Positions 3,833-12,803 of a DNA stretch of 38,732 bases are shown in pieces. The position numbers were made by a program, and so were the translations under genes. The notes under the pieces were generated by a model that saw only the letters and a program-made list of their open reading frames with translations, was not told the DNA's origin and did no database searches. Within the stretch, counting starts at the first letter, position 1, and the number at the start of each line of letters is the position of its first letter. Origin of the DNA: a virus; IMG/VR virus record IMGVR_UViG_3300025108_000146, positions 1-38,732 of that record. The stretch is one strand, 5' to 3'.

Positions 3833-3938
3833 ATTTAAGGAACTAACTAAGGATATGCGTATAAAAACGCAAGATGAAGCTAGGATAGCTCAAGTTTTAT
3901 ATTTAAAAATAGTAAATAAACGCAATTATGAAAAATAA
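3753..3938 (+). CDS. Small predicted lipoprotein (possible outer-membrane spanin subunit)
   Basis: From ATG at 3753 the protein is MKVLITSFALATLMMSCGTI followed by a charged helical tail; it is 61 residues in all. The basic start, hydrophobic run and Ser-Cys at residues 16-17 form a lipoprotein signal peptide, so the mature form would be a lipid-anchored peptide of about 45 residues. Small phage lipoproteins nested out of frame in another gene are often outer-membrane spanins that help disrupt the envelope at lysis. Here the partner gene lacks a membrane helix, so the role is uncertain. The gene overlaps its neighbours on both sides. Confidence 0.6.
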   Translation: MKVLITSFALATLMMSCGTIREARINEFKELTKDMRIKTQDEARIAQVLYLKIVNKRNYEK

Positions 3939-4140
3939 AATGGATTCTCCTGTAGAAGGTAATGCTTTTGGAGGGCTAATGGCCAAAAATTTAGATGCAG
4001 GTATGTCAAAAAGCGAGGCGGCTGCTAATGCTGCAGCAACTCTTAAGCAAAGAAACGACAGTGTAGCTAGTTATAAAAACTTTGGAGTATCAGCTAGCCC
4101 CAGTATGATGAATTTAATGGGCAAAAGCTATAAAAAATAA
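3928..4140 (+). CDS. Small hypothetical protein, 70 aa
   Basis: This protein starts MKNKMDSPVEGNAFGGLMAK and continues with Ala-rich sequence (GMSKSEAAANAAATLKQRND) and a Ser-rich basic tail. The second Met (3940) is another possible start. No family is recognised, although short Ala/Gly-rich proteins of this kind are common in phage structural regions and may be virion-associated. It overlaps the lipoprotein gene by 11 nt and ends two nt before the next start. Confidence 0.55.
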   Translation: MKNKMDSPVEGNAFGGLMAKNLDAGMSKSEAAANAAATLKQRNDSVASYKNFGVSASPSMMNLMGKSYKK

Positions 4141-4142
4141 TA

Positions 4143-4379
4143 ATGCCCCAAAATTTAACCCCTGGTGCTCGTAAAAGAAAAGCAATACGGGACAAAGAAT
4201 ATGCTATGACGCCTAGAAGACGGCGTATGAAAGCAGAAAATCAACGCCTTCGGCGTAAAGCTATTAAAAGGGGCTTCAATCTGGCCGGTCTAGATTACGA
4301 TCACGAAGATAAAAAATTTGAATCAATAAAAAGGAATAGAGGTAACGACGGAAACGGCACCAAAACAGAAACAGCATAA
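4143..4379 (+). CDS. Small basic protein of a type common in marine phages, 78 aa
   Basis: The protein starts MPQNLTPGARKRKAIRDKEY and is very rich in Arg and Lys through residue 45 (TPRRRRMKAENQRLRRKAIK). It then has GLDYDHEDKKFESIKRNRGN and a Gly/Thr tail. I recall similar proteins in many marine phages, with the same LTPGA start and DYDH motif, but their function is unknown to me. The charge suggests nucleic-acid binding, perhaps packaged with DNA. It is followed after ten nt by the first fibre gene. Confidence 0.6.
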   Translation: MPQNLTPGARKRKAIRDKEYAMTPRRRRMKAENQRLRRKAIKRGFNLAGLDYDHEDKKFESIKRNRGNDGNGTKTETA

Positions 4380-4389
4380 AAATTAGCAC

Positions 4390-5418
4390 ATGGCAATAAT
4401 TTATTCATACCCTCAAGCAACACCAACTGCTTCAGACTTACTAATCGGTACACTACTATCGGATGATAGTGGAGAAAATCCAACAAAATCATTTACTATA
4501 GCGGATATTATTGGTTTGGTACCCGCAGCCGGAACAGGAGGGACAGTTACATCAATAGGCCTAACTAATACAGATGGTTTTTTAACAATTCAAAACACTC
4601 CTATAACTACAGCTGGTAATATAGGGGTTAATCTTTTTACATCGGGAGGTACCCCCGGGGCTACTACATTCTATAGAGGAGATGGCCAATGGGCCGAGCC
4701 GACTGGAACAGGTACACAGGTAACTTACACTATACAATCACAAACTAACGGTCCTAACATTGACATAGAGCTTTTAGATGATCCATCAACAAACCCAACA
4801 ACTGTAACTTTAATACCGGGGAATGATATAGCTTTAGTCAATGCATCAAATGAAATAACAATTGCATCTGAGGCTGTTTCAACGGTGGTTGGTGGTACTT
4901 TTATAAATGTTGATTCTACTAATACACTAAGCCCTATAGTAAATTTATCCGCAACCGGCACCCCTGATGCTACCAGCTTTTTAAGAGGAGACAATACCTG
5001 GGCTGTTCCTAGTGGCGGAGGCGGTGGAGGAAGCATGAGCTCCTGGGATTTATTAGCAGACACCGGAACCACTCAAAATATTACTGATGGTGAAGATGTA
5101 AAACTTATTGGTGGCTCTGGTATTAGCACAGCTGTAGCGGATAATGCAGGTGTTGCTGAAGTAACAATAAATTTATCAGGCACAGCGGTAGGTAGCTTAA
5201 CCACGGCAGCTACAACATATGACAATTCAGCGGATGCTTTAAATGTTTCCGCATCTGGTAATGACTATACCATTAATGCTAAAAATGTTATTACCCCCGG
5301 AGTTAATCCAGTGGGAACTCCGACAATATCTCAAATAAGAAACATAGTTTCTCTTACATCCGCTCAATATACAGCAATCACAACAAAAGATCCAAACACA
5401 CTTTATATAGTAGTATAA
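4390..5418 (+). CDS. Tail fibre protein, short paralogue, 342 aa
   Basis: This is a probable trimeric fibre shaft. The N-terminus (MAIIYSYPQATPTASDLLIG) matches that of the long fibre at 6842, so both probably dock on the same site. The body has Gly/Thr/Ser-rich beta repeats, including two copies of a common fibre motif (ATTFYRGDGQWAEP and ATSFLRGDNTWAVP) and a Gly-rich hinge (GGGGGGS). The C-terminus (LTSAQYTAITTKDPNTLYIV) matches the end of the long fibre. It is followed one nt later by a protein that probably forms its tip. No enzymatic domain is seen. Confidence 0.7.
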   Translation: MAIIYSYPQATPTASDLLIGTLLSDDSGENPTKSFTIADIIGLVPAAGTGGTVTSIGLTNTDGFLTIQNTPITTAGNIGVNLFTSGGTPGATTFYRGDGQWAEPTGTGTQVTYTIQSQTNGPNIDIELLDDPSTNPTTVTLIPGNDIALVNASNEITIASEAVSTVVGGTFINVDSTNTLSPIVNLSATGTPDATSFLRGDNTWAVPSGGGGGGSMSSWDLLADTGTTQNITDGEDVKLIGGSGISTAVADNAGVAEVTINLSGTAVGSLTTAATTYDNSADALNVSASGNDYTINAKNVITPGVNPVGTPTISQIRNIVSLTSAQYTAITTKDPNTLYIVV

Positions 5419-5419
5419 T

Positions 5420-6814
5420 ATGGCCATATATTTAGGTACCCAAGCAATTTCAAACTTATATCTGGGAAACCAAGAAATATGTGAATCTTTTTTAGAATCT
5501 ACACAAATTTATGATGGATGTGCATTTACACCTGTAGTAGTAACACTGCAAGTAAATAATAATATATCGGGTCCATCTGCAGGATATACTATTGGTGGTG
5601 ATCAAAATGGCGCACAGCAGTCAGGAGAAGGCGGGGTTGGCTCATATGCTTTTAATACTACAGTTTCGGTAAATAGTGGCTATCAATTTTCTTCAGGCCC
5701 TACTGTGAATAATGCGAGCGGAACTTTACCATTATCAGATCAGACCGTAACAACTACGTTATCAGGAACAGTAGCATTAATTCCTACAAATAGAACAGTG
5801 ACGTTAAATATAGTTGATAATGTTAATGACCCCGGTGTCAGTCATACTTTTTCAGGTGATCCGGACGGGGACACCGTAACAGGACTACCAGGATCTTCAT
5901 ACAGCTTTACTTCTACATTAAATATAGCGTCAGAGTGGGAGGGGTCTATAACGCCAAATACAACTCAAACCGTAAGTGGATCAATACCCAGCTCAAATAC
6001 TACTGTTAATATGACATTTAATGGTACATTGACTCAAAAAACATATACAGTAAATCATTCTTACGATACCTCTGGTGTTACTGGCACCCAATATAGTGCG
6101 CCTTCATCATCGGTAACTGGGGCAAATTCTGATGTTGTTTCACAAACAGGAAGTTCTGTTACAGGGCGAGCAGGAGCAGCTTGGAATTTTGTAACATCTG
6201 GATTACAAGCAAATTCTACGTACGAATGGACTAGTGGTCCAACTCTATCTCCAACATCACCAAGAGCAGTAACTATAACAGGAGGACAAACAACACCGTC
6301 TACTCTTACAACCTTTGTTACAGGAACCGTTTCACAAATTGTAAACCAAGTTACTTTAGGTGGTGTACCTAGACCTTGTGCAAATTATTCATGTATAATT
6401 CCAGGGTCAGGGAGTCAACAAAGTAATGTTTGGTATTATTCAGGAACTTTAAGTGTAGGCACTGTTCTTTGGTCAAATAATGATTTAACAGGAAGTAATC
6501 CTGCGGCTGGTTTTTACGGAAAACTTAGTGGAGGTACAGGAAGTGTACAATATGGTTCTAGTGCTGTTATAGCATTACCTTCTTGTGTAAGTTCTCTTAA
6601 TGCTGTAACTCTTAAGTTTGATAGCACACCGGCTTTCGCGTGCGCAGCAGCTACTGATGAAGCTGGCTATATGGATGGCTTCGCATTAACAACTTCTAGC
6701 AATTTTTATACTGATAGTACAGGTTGTTCCTTTGGTTCAAACGGTTATTATTCAGATGGAACGTATGTCCGTGAATTAAGTAATGGAGCATTTATATCTT
6801 TTGCATCTTGTTAA
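5420..6814 (+). CDS. Fibre-associated adhesin with beta repeats, 464 aa
   Basis: The N-terminal 33 residues (MAIYLGTQAISNLYLGNQEI and on) repeat a Y-L/x-G-T/N-x-x-I pattern also found at the start of the 11101 protein, suggesting a shared mount to the preceding fibre. Three Ig-like or bacterial-adhesin-like beta repeats of roughly 75-100 residues follow (about 40-120, 125-205 and 207-305). A Cys-containing C-terminal region (about 315-464) ends YYSDGTYVRELSNGAFISFA plus SC. That ending resembles lectin-like modules seen in Bacteroidetes phage and host proteins. It probably binds host surface glycans. The binding target cannot be read from sequence. Confidence 0.6.
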   Translation: MAIYLGTQAISNLYLGNQEICESFLESTQIYDGCAFTPVVVTLQVNNNISGPSAGYTIGGDQNGAQQSGEGGVGSYAFNTTVSVNSGYQFSSGPTVNNASGTLPLSDQTVTTTLSGTVALIPTNRTVTLNIVDNVNDPGVSHTFSGDPDGDTVTGLPGSSYSFTSTLNIASEWEGSITPNTTQTVSGSIPSSNTTVNMTFNGTLTQKTYTVNHSYDTSGVTGTQYSAPSSSVTGANSDVVSQTGSSVTGRAGAAWNFVTSGLQANSTYEWTSGPTLSPTSPRAVTITGGQTTPSTLTTFVTGTVSQIVNQVTLGGVPRPCANYSCIIPGSGSQQSNVWYYSGTLSVGTVLWSNNDLTGSNPAAGFYGKLSGGTGSVQYGSSAVIALPSCVSSLNAVTLKFDSTPAFACAAATDEAGYMDGFALTTSSNFYTDSTGCSFGSNGYYSDGTYVRELSNGAFISFASC

Positions 6815-6841
6815 AAATAAAAAAAATAAAAAACATATAAA

Positions 6842-9800
6842 ATGGCAATAATATATACTTACCCGGTAGTTGCACCCGCACTATCAGATCTGGTTATAGG
6901 TACAGATTTAGGCGGTAAAAACCCAACTAAAAATTTTACAATACAAAGTATTGCAGATTTGGTTGGAGGGGTAAAGCAAATAGTTGCCGGAACAGATATA
7001 TCAGTAGACCCAACAGATGGAACAGGCATTGTAACAGTAAATTCAACGCTTGATCCTGGGGTTACTTCTTTAATAGCTGGGGACAATATTAATTTATCAC
7101 CTGCTGATGGGACAGGGGATGTTACTATTGGTGTAAGCAATGTTGTGTTATCTGTATCTACCGGTGATGCTGATACAATATTAATAGGCGGCACAAACGT
7201 AAGTCCTACAGTTTCTGCTAATGTTACATCAACAATAGCTTCTGGAGGAGCTAATTTGGTAGCGGCAGGCACAATATATGATTTTGTAGATACAAATTAT
7301 ATTCCTTATGCGGAAACCTCAACTTCACAAATACAGTTTGTTGATAATAACTCTGCTTTAGGAACATCAGATACTGTGGTACCTACTCAATTAGCTGTTA
7401 AAACTTATGTAGATAATGCTGTTACAGGCCAGTTAATATATCAAGGTGGTTATAATGCCGCAACTAATACTCCAGATCTTACAACTTCTCCTAATAGTAT
7501 TTTACAAGGGTGGACATATACAGTTACGACTGCGGGAACATTTTTTACCGAAACGGTTGAGGTTGGCGATTTATTAATAGCCGAAAGTGATAATCCAACT
7601 TCGTTAAGCAATTGGACAACAGTACAAAATAATATTGGTATTGCGACCGATACGATACAAGGTATTGCTAATTTTCCAATTTCAGGTGGTTTATCAATAA
7701 ACGCAGGAGCGGTTTCATTGCCTGATTCAGGTGTAACTGCAGGGTCTTATACACTTTCTGATATAACGGTAGATGCTAAAGGAAGGATAACTTCAGCGTC
7801 AAGTGGAACAGTAAATATAGGAGTATCTGACTTATCTTCTGCTTCAGGTACCTTTATAACAATTGCTAATTTATCTTCAGCAACAGGGGCTATTGATTTA
7901 GGTACTGTTGATTTATCAGCTACTGGAACCCCTAGCAGTACTACTTTTTTAAGAGGGGATAATACTTGGGCTACTGTTATTTCTGAAAATGACTATGTTG
8001 ATGGCATACAATTTGATACAGGAACTGGTGTACTAACTTTAGAAAGAACTGGAGCTTTAGCGGATTTAACTCAAGATTTAGATGGTAGATATGCATTAGC
8101 ATCTGATGTACCATCCAATATAGTACAAACAGTTGACACAACTAGTGGTGCGTTCATAGATCTTACACCGGCATCACCAACATCTGGTGCTGTAACGGTT
8201 ACTGCGGCACTTTCTGCAACCGGCACTCCTAGTGCATCAACATTTTTAAGGGGGGATAATGCTTGGAGTACTGCACTTACAAGTGTGGGCATAACAAGCA
8301 CGCTTTCAACTATAGCAATAAGTAATTCCCCATTAACAGCTAATGGGAATATAAACATAGATTTATCAACATCAGGAGTTAGCCCTGGTTCTTACACAAA
8401 TTCTAATATAACCGTAGATCAATATGGTAGGATAACGGTTGCTAATAGTGGGGCCGCAGGAGGGGTTTCTGATTTTACAAATTCTAATGGTACTTTTATT
8501 AGTTATACTACAGAAAATGCAGCGGCTACAGGAAGTGTTACTACGGGACAAGTAGATTTATCAGCCCTTGGCACTCCTTCTGCTACTACATTCTTAAGAG
8601 GAGACAATGCTTGGGCAGAACAATCTGATATTGTAGCGGGAGCATCGACTCTTGTGGAAATAGAGGTTAAAAATTTAGAGGGTGCAGCTTTAACTCAAGG
8701 AACCCCTGTATATTTACTAGGCACGGTTGGTGCTTCAATTATAGTTGAAGTAGGCAAGGCAGACGCAAGTAATGCTAATAAAATGCCTAGCGTTGGTATA
8801 TTAAAGCAAGACTTAGCAATTAATGGACAGGGGTATGCAATTGTATCAGGTACTTTAAAAAATGTGTCTACCAGTCCTATAGATTCAGTAACACCATCTA
8901 CAGGTGATACGCTATATGTTAAATCTGGAGGCGGATTAACAACTACAAAGCCAACTGGTTCAACAAACTTTATACAAAATATTGGACAAATAGGTAGGGT
9001 TAACAGCGTTGGTGGATCTATTTTAGCATCTTGTATTATGAGATCTAATGATATACCTAATTTACCTACAGGTAAAATATGGGTAGGTAATAATAATACC
9101 ACAGTTTCTGATGTAGTTTATTTAGATGAAACTAATTTAAGATTAGGGTTAAATACAATAACACCATCACAAAGTCTGCATGTAGATGGTAATACTAGAA
9201 TAACAGGGGCAATATACGATTCGAATAATGTACCAGGAACCTCTGGAGAAATATTAAGTTCTACTGCAACCGGAACAGCTTGGGTTTCTGCTGGGGGTAG
9301 TGGTACAGTAACATCAGTAGCAACAAGCTCCCCTATTACTGGGGGTGTTATTACATCTAGTGGAACTATAGGTATTACACAATCTAGTACTGCTACCGAT
9401 GGATACTTATCGTCTGCCGATTGGAATACATTTAATAATAAAACATCAAATGCTGGTACAGTCACATCGGTGGCTATTACAGAAACAGGTACAGCATTAA
9501 CTATAACAGGCTCACCAATAACAAGTAGTGGCGTAATTGACATAGCTGGAGCAGGAACATCCTCACAGGTTATACTAGGCGATCTTACTTTAGGCACTTA
9601 CACTACAGGAACAGTTACTAGTGTAGGCATATCCGCTGGATCTGGAATAGGTGTAACAGGAAGTCCTATAACAACGAGTGGAATTATAACTGTAACTAAT
9701 ACAGATACAGGTTCATCTCAAAATATATTTAAAACAATAGCTGTTTCCGGTCAATCAGATATTGTAGCTGGCAGCAATAGCGATACTTTAACTGTTGCAG

Positions 9801-11101
9801 CAGGGTCAGGAATAACTGTTACTACAAATTCTGGAACAAATGAATTAACAATAGCTACTAGTGGTGGCGGAGGAACCGTAACAAGTGTGGGACTTTCGAT
9901 GCCTTCTGCATTTACTGTTGCTAATTCACCTATTACTTCAAGCGGAACTCTTACAGTAACCGGAAGCGGATCAATTTCTCAATATATAAGAGGAGATGGT
10001 ACTTTAGCAACATATGACGAAGGTACAGTAACATCAATAGGAACAACGGGACCAATTACCGGTGGTACAATAACAAATACAGGTACTATTGGTATTACAC
10101 AGTCAAGTACCTCTGCCGATGGTTATTTATCTTCAACTGACTGGAACACCTTCAATAATAAAGGCAGTGGCACGGTTACAAGCGTAGGAGCAATTACAGG
10201 TACAACGGGTACGGATTTTAATATACAAAATTCTCCTATAACTAGCTCCGGTAATCTAGAATTTAATTTGCCAGTTGCAAGTGCAACAAATACAGGTAAA
10301 TTGTCATCAACAGATTGGAATACATTTAATAATAAAGGCAGTGGTACATTAACGGGAAGCGGTTCATCCACTCAAGTTGCTTTTTGGTCCTCATCATCAG
10401 GATTAACTGGAAGTAATAGTTTATACTGGGATTCAGTCAATAATAGACTAGGAATAGGAACATCTAGCCCACAAGAAGCGTTGGATGTCAGTGGGTTTAT
10501 ACAATCAGGCTCTATTGTAGTTGATCAAACCAGCTTATTTATAAATTCTAATCAGAGTCCTAATGTAGGAATGGGTACAAATTCCCCTAGCGAAAGATTA
10601 GACGTGTCAGGAGTAGTGAAATCAACAGGTCTTAAGGTTAATAACAATATTATTTATGTTGCTAACTCTGGCACAAATGTAGGAATAGGAACATCTAGCC
10701 CACAAGAAGCATTGGACGTTAGTGGGTTTATACAGTCAGATTCTATTATAGTTGACCAAGGCAGTTTATTTATAAATTCCAATCAAAGCCCCAATGTAGG
10801 AATGGGAACGACTAGTCCTAGTGAAAGATTAGACGTATCAGGTGTGGTAAAATCAACAGGGCTTAAAGTTAACGGCGATGTTCGAGTAGATGCTCGTTAT
10901 TATGATGCGGGTAATTCATCTGGAACAAGTGGCCAGCTATTAAGCTCAACAGGAAGTGCTACTGATTGGATTGATGTACCTACCGCTCCTAGTACAGACA
11001 ATCAAAACGGCGGGTCAGCATTACAATATTGGTCAGGAACACAAGCCCAATACGATTCTATATCAACTCCCGATGCTAATACAATTTATTTTATTACATA
11101 A
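6842..11101 (+). CDS. Long tail fibre protein, 1419 aa
   Basis: This is a very long repeat fibre. It has the MAIIYTYP anchor (residues 1-40), then many beta repeats. These include three TP-S-x-T-F-L-R-G-D-N-x-W motifs, several copies of a D-G-Y-L-S-S-x-D-W-N-T-F-N-N-K motif, and many G-T-V-T-S-V segments. A distinct central domain (about 600-760) starts VEIEVKNLEGAALTQGTPVY. Near the C-terminus LGIGTSSPQEALDVSG and related repeats appear twice. Such repeats often precede an S74 self-cleaving chaperone, but none is present. The end (QYDSISTPDANTIYFIT) matches the short fibre. Its stop overlaps the next start (TAATG). Confidence 0.7.
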   Translation: MAIIYTYPVVAPALSDLVIGTDLGGKNPTKNFTIQSIADLVGGVKQIVAGTDISVDPTDGTGIVTVNSTLDPGVTSLIAGDNINLSPADGTGDVTIGVSNVVLSVSTGDADTILIGGTNVSPTVSANVTSTIASGGANLVAAGTIYDFVDTNYIPYAETSTSQIQFVDNNSALGTSDTVVPTQLAVKTYVDNAVTGQLIYQGGYNAATNTPDLTTSPNSILQGWTYTVTTAGTFFTETVEVGDLLIAESDNPTSLSNWTTVQNNIGIATDTIQGIANFPISGGLSINAGAVSLPDSGVTAGSYTLSDITVDAKGRITSASSGTVNIGVSDLSSASGTFITIANLSSATGAIDLGTVDLSATGTPSSTTFLRGDNTWATVISENDYVDGIQFDTGTGVLTLERTGALADLTQDLDGRYALASDVPSNIVQTVDTTSGAFIDLTPASPTSGAVTVTAALSATGTPSASTFLRGDNAWSTALTSVGITSTLSTIAISNSPLTANGNINIDLSTSGVSPGSYTNSNITVDQYGRITVANSGAAGGVSDFTNSNGTFISYTTENAAATGSVTTGQVDLSALGTPSATTFLRGDNAWAEQSDIVAGASTLVEIEVKNLEGAALTQGTPVYLLGTVGASIIVEVGKADASNANKMPSVGILKQDLAINGQGYAIVSGTLKNVSTSPIDSVTPSTGDTLYVKSGGGLTTTKPTGSTNFIQNIGQIGRVNSVGGSILASCIMRSNDIPNLPTGKIWVGNNNTTVSDVVYLDETNLRLGLNTITPSQSLHVDGNTRITGAIYDSNNVPGTSGEILSSTATGTAWVSAGGSGTVTSVATSSPITGGVITSSGTIGITQSSTATDGYLSSADWNTFNNKTSNAGTVTSVAITETGTALTITGSPITSSGVIDIAGAGTSSQVILGDLTLGTYTTGTVTSVGISAGSGIGVTGSPITTSGIITVTNTDTGSSQNIFKTIAVSGQSDIVAGSNSDTLTVAAGSGITVTTNSGTNELTIATSGGGGTVTSVGLSMPSAFTVANSPITSSGTLTVTGSGSISQYIRGDGTLATYDEGTVTSIGTTGPITGGTITNTGTIGITQSSTSADGYLSSTDWNTFNNKGSGTVTSVGAITGTTGTDFNIQNSPITSSGNLEFNLPVASATNTGKLSSTDWNTFNNKGSGTLTGSGSSTQVAFWSSSSGLTGSNSLYWDSVNNRLGIGTSSPQEALDVSGFIQSGSIVVDQTSLFINSNQSPNVGMGTNSPSERLDVSGVVKSTGLKVNNNIIYVANSGTNVGIGTSSPQEALDVSGFIQSDSIIVDQGSLFINSNQSPNVGMGTTSPSERLDVSGVVKSTGLKVNGDVRVDARYYDAGNSSGTSGQLLSSTGSATDWIDVPTAPSTDNQNGGSALQYWSGTQAQYDSISTPDANTIYFIT
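10451..10872 (+). repeat. Near-identical 191-nt direct repeat inside the long fibre gene
   Basis: Copies at 10451-10641 and 10682-10872 are offset by 231 nt (77 codons). Each encodes GIGTSSPQEALDVSGFIQS followed by the DQ-x-SLFINSNQSPNVGMGT segment and a LDVSGVVKSTGLKVN segment. Differences are few and mostly synonymous, which points to a recent in-frame duplication or ongoing exchange between the copies. Confidence 0.8.
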
Positions 11102-12060
11102 TGTCAATATACAGAGGCACATCAGAACTTTTAGCCGTATACAAAGGTGGTACTCAATTATCAAAAATATACGCTGGAACAACACAAATTTTTCCGCAAC
11201 CATTTACTGCTTATAATTTAGAGTGGTTAGTTGTAGCCGGAGGTGCCCCTGGTGGGTATTCGAGAACTAATGATGATGCTGGAGGTGGTGGAGCAGGCGA
11301 ATTTAGGGATTCAGCTACTCAAGGACCTGAATCTATATCATTTGCTGGAATTACAATCCAGGTTGCCGTAGGAGCAGGGTCTGCATCTGTAACTAACCAT
11401 CAGAACATTCAAAACAACGGAAATGATAGTTATTTTACTTATAGTAGTACAGTAATAAGTTGCTACGGCGGAGGTGGTGGTGGAAATAGAAATGGATCTG
11501 GATCATCTTCCTACGGCCAAGACGGTGGATCAGGTGGTGGTGGTGGTGGTTCTGGTAGATCTGGGGGATCAGCTATTGCTCAATATTACGGTAATGCTGG
11601 AGGTAATGGAGATAGTGGTGATGGCGGCGGCGGCGGCGGTGGCGCAGATTTTCCTGGTAATGACGGTAGGCAAGGAGGAAGTAATAACGGAGGCGACGGA
11701 GGTGATGGTCGTGGTAATTCAATTACAGGCAATACAGTTGTTTATGCTGGTGGTGGCGGTGGTTCTGGCGATAGTGGCGGAACTGGTGGTGCTGGAGGCG
11801 ATGGTGGCGGCGGAAATGGCGGAAACGGTACAGATGGTGGTATTATGCCAGACGCTGGAACATCTAATACAGGCGGCGGCGGTGGCGGCGGCGGTTGGGA
11901 TAATAACTCTATTTATGGAGGTTCAGGTGGATCGGGAATTGTTATTTTAAAATTACCAACTGCATCATATTCTGGAACCACAACTGGATCACCAATAGTA
12001 ACTACTGTTGGAACAGACACTATTTTACAATTTACAGGTTCTGGTACTTATACAACATAA
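11101..12060 (+). CDS. Glycine-rich adhesin (fibre tip), 319 aa
   Basis: The N-terminus (MSIYRGTSELLAVYKGGTQL, then SKIYAGTTQIF) repeats the Y-x-G-T mount of the 5420 protein. After a short domain (LEWLVVAGGAPGG), the middle is dominated by Gly runs broken by Asp, Asn and Ser (about residues 120-275). Gly-rich blocks like these form packed polyglycine-II helices in the receptor-binding tips of T-even-like phages (gp38 type), and the loops between blocks set specificity. The end is a small beta domain (GIVILKLPTASYSG). It overlaps the long fibre stop by one nt. It is probably the host-recognition tip. Confidence 0.65.
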   Translation: MSIYRGTSELLAVYKGGTQLSKIYAGTTQIFPQPFTAYNLEWLVVAGGAPGGYSRTNDDAGGGGAGEFRDSATQGPESISFAGITIQVAVGAGSASVTNHQNIQNNGNDSYFTYSSTVISCYGGGGGGNRNGSGSSSYGQDGGSGGGGGGSGRSGGSAIAQYYGNAGGNGDSGDGGGGGGGADFPGNDGRQGGSNNGGDGGDGRGNSITGNTVVYAGGGGGSGDSGGTGGAGGDGGGGNGGNGTDGGIMPDAGTSNTGGGGGGGGWDNNSIYGGSGGSGIVILKLPTASYSGTTTGSPIVTTVGTDTILQFTGSGTYTT

Positions 12061-12062
12061 TT

Positions 12063-12428
12063 ATGGCACATTTTGCAGAATTAAATCAAGATAATATAGT
12101 ACAAAGAGTTATTGTTGTTAATAATGAAGTAATAACAAATAATAATAATGAAGAACAGGAATCATTAGGCGTAAGCTTTTGTCAGTCATTATTTGGAAAT
12201 GATACAAATTGGGTGCAAACATCATATAATAATTCGTTTAGGGTAAGATTTGCAGCAAAAGGTTATACTTTTGATACTGCAAAAAATGCTTTTATTGCCC
12301 CAAAACCTTTTGAAAGCTGGATATTAAATGAAAGCACATGCTCTTGGGAAGCTCCTGTAACTTATCCAACAGATGGCAATCAATATGAATGGAACGAAGA
12401 ATCTAGAACTTGGCATTTAACAACATAA
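12063..12428 (+). CDS. Fibre-region conserved protein, 121 aa
   Basis: The protein starts MAHFAELNQDNIVQRVIVVN. It has the conserved segments GVSFCQSLFG, WVQTSYNN, FAAKGYTFDTAKNAFIAPKP and SWILNESTCSWEAP. I recall this family in many cyanophages and marine phages, usually beside fibre genes or fused to them, without a known function. It is soluble, with Trp/Tyr-rich strands suggesting a beta fold. It follows the adhesin with a two-nt gap. It is probably a virion or adhesin accessory protein; the family call is from memory. Confidence 0.6.
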   Translation: MAHFAELNQDNIVQRVIVVNNEVITNNNNEEQESLGVSFCQSLFGNDTNWVQTSYNNSFRVRFAAKGYTFDTAKNAFIAPKPFESWILNESTCSWEAPVTYPTDGNQYEWNEESRTWHLTT

Positions 12429-12437
12429 TTATAAAAA

Positions 12438-12761
12438 ATGATTTACACTTGGAATAATAAAACAGTGGACACTTATCCTGCATTAGAAGGAAACAATGAT
12501 GTAATCTTTAAGGTACATTGGGGGCTGATAGGAATGGATGACAATGAAAATGTAGGTAGTGTTTACGGAACGCAATTACTAGATACTTCTAATTTATCAG
12601 GCTTTATTTCTTTTGCAGATATAACAGAAGAGCAGATAAATGAATGGGTAGAAGCAGCAATGGGTGGGGAAGAAGTGCAAGCTAAAAAAAATGCTATTAA
12701 CGCACAAATAGCAGAGAAAGCAAATCCATCAGTAATAACTAAACAGATTGGCGAAGAATAA
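12438..12761 (+). CDS. Small conserved phage protein (DUF7936-like), 107 aa
   Basis: The protein starts MIYTWNNKTVDTYPALEGNN. A strand-rich first half (DVIFKVHWGLIGMDDNENVG) is followed by a helical, Ala/Lys/Glu-rich C-terminal half (QAKKNAINAQIAEKANPSV). This layout matches a small family frequent near tail fibres in cyanophages and other marine phages. Its role is unknown and it is probably virion-associated. It lies nine nt after the previous gene and looks like part of the same transcription unit. Confidence 0.55.
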   Translation: MIYTWNNKTVDTYPALEGNNDVIFKVHWGLIGMDDNENVGSVYGTQLLDTSNLSGFISFADITEEQINEWVEAAMGGEEVQAKKNAINAQIAEKANPSVITKQIGEE

Positions 12762-12803
12762 TTATTAACTAAGCTTTGTATTTAAAAAAATTTAAAATAA
12801 GAT

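Noticed and set aside
6859-10371. Several open frames opposite the long fibre gene (Val/Pro/Leu-rich)
   Set aside because: They are antisense shadows of Thr/Gly/Ser-rich fibre repeats with no starts or spacing that suggest genes.
11474-11950. A long plus-strand frame overlapping the Gly-rich adhesin, rich in Val/Ala/Met
   Set aside because: It is the shifted reading of GGN repeats, which rarely contain stops in any frame; the Gly-rich frame has a natural start, stop and context.
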